Below, one piece after another: positions 59,626 to 64,000 of a stretch of DNA of 64,000 nt. Position numbers and translations under genes: made by a program. Each line of letters begins with the position of its first letter. The stretch's first letter is position 1. Location of the stretch: the NCBI RefSeq assembly GCF_007655135.1, contig NC_045129.1, forward strand, positions 30,133,122 through 30,197,121, read 5' to 3'. Below the pieces are notes generated by a model. That model saw only the letters and a list, made by a program, of their open reading frames with translations, searched no databases and had not been told where the DNA came from. This DNA is from Punica granatum. Its lineage: Eukaryota; Streptophyta; Magnoliopsida; Myrtales; Lythraceae.

Positions 59626-62300
59626 AGATGTATAATGTATAATTTTAAAAAACTTTATCGATATGTTAATACGAAATCAAACATATCGAGGATAATACAT
59701 TCTTAAGGTTATAGCCTGAAATTCCATTCAACTACTAACTCGCAGATCCTAGATCCGCCATTGCATACGAGACTAATCACTTGTAAATTCAATGAGATTT
59801 TATAAATTTCTATCATTGATAAGTTAAGGGATTGAATGTCCATTGACAATGGTTCAGATTGTGTTGATCTTAAACTAATAACATGTGTCCATGTTACATA
59901 AAAAAAATAAAAATAAACAAATAACATGTATCCATGAGGAGCGACTATGGAGCTCTTTCGAAGTTAGTTCACATTCAATGAACTTTGTGTTGTTTGAATT
60001 TTATTGGTCCGCTGTTTTCTGCTATCATCAAAGGAATTTGGCATTTACTCATGGAGCGGCCAAAGATAAAAGGGCAAAAGAAGAAGAAGAGAGAGAGAGC
60101 CATAACGTAACAACATGCATTTGGAGACCATTTCATTAGTTGAGAGGGCATATGACAGGATCGCTTGCGAGCGTCTACATTTCGTTCACCTTTGCCATTC
60201 AGCAGAACGAGTTAAATGTTAACGGGGCCAAGACCCAAACCACGTTAAAGCAAAGAAAATTCCGCTCTCTCTCTCTCTCGGCGAACTAGCCCTTGGCCAC
60301 GAGGAGCAAGCGGCTAGTTGAATTGCACGTGCAAATATTAGGAGTAGAACTACTTAGGTCCAGTAATGCCCATTTCGCCTAACAGTAAGATCTAGCTGCC
60401 AGTGGATTGGACAAAAAAGTGAAGTGAATGCTTATGTGGAGCTAACGATGTCAAAAATATTATTTTTCAATAGTGATACAAAAATAGCCACATCATTTTG
60501 CATGTTTTAAAAATTTTAAAAAAAAAATCTAAAGAGATTAACTCGGAACTTTCAAACAGGCTACCTCCCTTCCGGCGAGGTTGCCTGGGCACCAAGGTCC
60601 ACTATCAACCACGTCTGAGAGGGCTACGGTTGACTCGGCATAACGGTTGGGGGCTTCGTCGACCTCGCTGCTTAAAGGGGCGATAACTGGCCGGGAGCCC
60701 CAAGTTGACCTCCTACCAGATAAGGTGTTAAAAAATTAAAAATTAAAAATTAAAAAATTTCAAAGGTACAAAACAAGGTCGTTTTTCTGCAACATTATTT
60801 GAATATAATGTTTTTTATGTTGTTAACTCTACATAGGCATCCACGATACTTTTTTGACAAACCCAATGACGGTCAGACCTAATTATTAGACGAAATGGGC
60901 ATTATTGGACCTCAGCGAGGGCAAAAAAAAAAACCAAAGAAATTAGTTTTGCCACATTAGAAATTCGCACATCAAAGTGTTAGTATACTCGATATATTTA
61001 CTATCCCAACTTTATATTAAATAAATATATATTATGCATATTTTTCATGTTTTATGTTATCTGGCCTTTGAAAGTCATATAAAGTGAGTTTACTCTTCAT
61101 TAAATTTGTTCAATAAACTCAAGGTTCAAATATTTATGTGGAAGACGAAAGAGGTGTAGTACAATGGTTAACACCCTCACATGGTAATTTAGAGATTCCA
61201 TATTCAATTCTCATCAATAAGACTACTTATGTTCCATTATTGAGACTAATGTAACAGCACAATTCATCGAGAGAAATAGAGTCTCCCAGCTTCAAGGCCT
61301 TCAGTAGGTGTTGAGTCTGTATAAAGGACGTTCATACAGTGAACATATTGCGAGAGCAATAATAGACCAATCTCCAATCTAATACAATTAGTGCTCAAGA
61401 TCTTCATGCATCTTTTAGTCAGGAGTCCCTGACTTCTACGATGCATCCAACGTCTTTAAAAAGGACTGCAACAACCACACATTAAAGAGTGAGATGTCTA
61501 TATAACCGCAGTGTCTCTACATATACCAAAACACAACTGTTCTTTCATTTGCAGAATGAGTCCCTATTGCGAGACTGGACTCACAATAACGTAAAAATAA
61601 ATGCATATGATGGTCGAAAATACTTTATATAAAATCACAGGGATGAAGGGACTATGCACGGTATAAGAAATAAATAAAATCAACACAGTTCATGAAGGAC
61701 TTTTGTGTGCAGAGAATCCATAGAGCAATCCAACCCCAACCACCGAAGTTAAGAGAGGGGTCACCAAATACCCATTTCCTCAAGTGCATATGCAACGCTA
61801 TAAAGGCATTAAAAAATTTAAAATCATTTAATACAAATATTTGGATCAAGTTTTTGATTAGAACTCCAAATATTTCAGTATAATATTCCTCAACACGTAG
61901 CCCACTAAAAGAATGATTGGAAATGATGACTGCATGGATTGCCATTTCAGAAATAACAGCTTTGGTTCCGTACGATTCCTGCAAACTTGAGAAGATGAAT
62001 GTACAAAAAAGAAATATACACATTGTAATAGCATCTTTTCACTTACTTTACGAGAGGAGCAACTGCCATGCAGAATCTTAAGTTCTATTACTGCAAAGTG
62101 ATTATTCTATATTAATATTGTCGAATGACAAAGTCTATGCGAGAAACAAGCTTTGGTTTCTTGTACGGTATTTTGTACTGTCATTTCACTACTTCACAAT
62201 GTGCCCCAAATCTACAGGCAGAGAGCAGGCAACCTCTATCATGTCTTACAGCTTATGACTAACAACTTCAAAAATAATATGTTATTAACACAATATTTAA
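59626..62300. other. Intergenic, AT-rich, with element fragments
   Basis: No gene supported. Positions 60380-60760 show an A-rich stretch around a GC-rich core (CCGGCGAGGTTGCC...) like those at 38100 and 58950. A SINE-like stretch is listed separately. Confidence 0.45.
61145..61265 (+). mobile_element. tRNA-related SINE head, degenerate
   Basis: GTAGTACAATGGTTAACACC resembles a pol III box A. AGATTCCATATTCAATTCTC, about 35 bp downstream, resembles a box B (GGTTCGANTCC). Spacing fits a tRNA-derived SINE. No A-tail or target duplication was found. Confidence 0.45.
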
Positions 62301-62986
62301 GAGTAAATTGACAAATTGGTCCTCCAGATATGCATGTTACATCAAATCTAACCTCAAGAAATTTTTTACATCAAATTGAACCTTAAGAGATTAAGTGTAT
62401 ATCAAATCCGACCTCAAGAAATTTTTTACATTAAATTGAACCTTGTGAGATTAAGTGTATATTAAATCCGACCTCAAGAAATTTTTTACATCAAATTGGA
62501 CCTTGAGAAATTAAGTGTATATCAAATTCAATCTTGAGAGATTAAAGGTACATCAAATTCCGCCTCCGATTGAAAAGTGAGGGAACTGTAGGAAATACTT
62601 TTTTAAGTTAGACATAAATGGGGAATAATAAAAAAAATATAAGAAAACAATCAAACAATGCCACATCAGCTGTTGAATGTCAAATCATAGTTTTTGTTCC
62701 ATTTTGGACGGCATTCTGACGGAAGGTCGGTTTTGATGTACACTTAATCTCTCAAGGTTCAATTTGATGTAAAAAAATTTTTGAGGTCAGATTTAACGTA
62801 CACTTGATCTCTCAAAATTCAATTTGATGTACACTTAATCTCTCAATGTTTAATTTGATCTAAAAAAATTTTGAGGTCGGATTTGATGTTCACTTAATAT
62901 TTCAAGGTTTAATTTGATGTAAAAAATTTATTGAGATCATATTTAAGTAACATGCATTTATGGTGGATCAATTTGTCAATTTACTC
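62301..62986. mobile_element. Foldback element with tandem-repeat arms and 10-bp target duplication
   Basis: A 686-bp element. Left end GAGTAAATTGACAAATTGGT, right end inverted GAGTAAATTGACAAATTGAT, both followed by ATGCATGTTAC within 40 bp. A perfect 10-bp duplication CAATATTTAA flanks it (62291-62300, 62987-62996). The left arm holds copies of a unit exactly 60 bp long (ACCTCAAGAAATTTTTTACA at 62351, 62411, 62471); the right arm has the inverted units. No protein. The duplication size fits a Mutator-type element. Confidence 0.92.
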
Positions 62987-62996
62987 CAATATTTAA

Positions 62997-64000
62997 CATG
63001 CAATCATTACTCAATAAGAAGAAGAAGAATGTTGTATTAGAAGAAGAAGAGGAGGAGGAGGTTTTGCTTCTCCCAAAACGTCGTTTTGTATGATGCCGTC
63101 ATAATCATATTATTGTTTGGGGTTGCTTTTGACCTCAAATCTTTTCGCCACTGCCAAAATTAAGGATACTGCTCATGGGATTTGTTTCTCCCACCGTAGC
63201 TAATAGTCTTGGTAATTACCCAATTACGCCCTCTTTCTTTTATAAATTTTACATTCATTCTCAACTCCTTTTATTAACCCTAGTCTTTTTCTCCATTCAT
63301 TATCGTTACGTTTGGTTTCATAATAGGATTTTAAAATCAGATTTTGATTTTGATTTTGAGTGGAATAAATGGGGCTCATCCTTTGACTTTATATGAGTTA
63401 TGTTGTTTTGTTGTGGAAAAAAGTGGTATAAATGAGGCCCACTCTTTGACTTTGTATGAGTTATTTTGTTTTGTAATGGATAGAGTTAAGTTAGAATTGT
63501 GATTTTAAAATTGCATCCACAATCTAAACAGGCCCATCAAATTGATCGATCATCGTCAAGCGCACTACCACAAGCAATTTTTCCCCTTAGTTCCTTCACG
63601 GGTACGTCTTCTATCATCACTACTTTAATTCATGTTGTACAAAGACTCCATTTTTCAATTTTTAAAATTTTTCATATGTACCTTTTAGGTGTGAATTTAT
63701 TGAAATCGTCTCTTTCTTTTACCTGTCCTTGTAGTTTGAATAACTATTCCTGCAAACATTGTTATTCCAATTTACATATTATACATATATATATATATAT
63801 TACTTGTGTAATTTATTATTTGTACCTTATATGATTTTTTCAATGTCTACCATGATATTTAAAAATCTAATGGGCCCAAACTAATCAAGTTCGAGCCAGG
63901 TCAGCTCATTAAAGTGTAAAACTCTCCTAATCAAGGATTTTCACCATTCTAGACTCGAACTCGAGACTTTGATTAAGAAGAACAAACGCCTAAACGCTTG
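62997..64000. other. Intergenic; second copy of a dispersed segment
   Basis: Positions 63306-63530 are a second copy of the segment at 47252-47480 (TTTTAAAATCAGATTTYGATTT then two GTGGTATAAATG...TTTGACTTTGTATGAGTTAT units). GAA/GAG-rich simple sequence lies near 63018-63060 and (TA)n near 63785. No gene seen. Confidence 0.55.

Overview
This is plant nuclear DNA, most likely from a dicot. The genes have many GT-AG introns, intergenic DNA is AT-rich, and all three recognisable host genes match plant families. Large parts are transposable elements: Tat-lineage Ty3/gypsy, a Mutator-like element, foldback and MITE elements, and a LINE remnant. I see no bacterial operons, CRISPR array or intact tRNA/rRNA gene.

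Layout. Positions 1-16100 are retrotransposon DNA. A decayed Tat-lineage element lies on the minus strand (gag-protease 15920-14130, RT remnant, RNase H and integrase 13750-11054). Around it are long non-coding stretches with three minisatellite families and LTR-like sequence (about 5990-9480). A second copy of the same non-coding block lies at 1-5300. Positions 16100-19990 hold foldback and hAT-like non-autonomous elements. Positions 19999-35223 form the gene island: RNL tRNA ligase (+, 27 exons, 1200 aa), a mitochondrial MaoC-type 3-hydroxyacyl-ACP dehydratase (-, 3 coding exons, 156 aa) and exonuclease V (-, 7 exons, 405 aa). All three reading frames stay open across every proposed splice. 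Positions 35224-64000 are a gene desert full of duplications and transposons.

Most notable are two DNA transposons about 1.9 kb apart. (1) A complete 6.3-kb Mutator-like element (49125-55437) has long terminal inverted repeats and a perfect 9-bp target duplication. It carries two convergent genes: a MURA-type transposase and, in place of mudrB, a GRF zinc-finger/coiled-coil protein. Both are broken by stops and frameshifts. (2) A 2.26-kb composite (44950-47213) consists of two palindromic 276-bp modules enclosing 11 copies of a ~155-bp satellite arranged as trimers, with near-perfect 9-bp outer flanks. Both have the same three 8-bp blocks at identical spacing in their first 43 bp. This suggests that a MULE transposase mobilises, and may have helped create, a satellite-carrying element.

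A second unusual pattern is in the retrotransposon minisatellites. The different families share a GCAGTAAA-like linker, but their GGNN...NNCC stems differ, with both arms changing together. This is what selection for a repeated hairpin would produce.

The host genes act in separate pathways (tRNA splicing, mitochondrial fatty-acid synthesis, organellar/nuclear DNA processing) and are not an operon.
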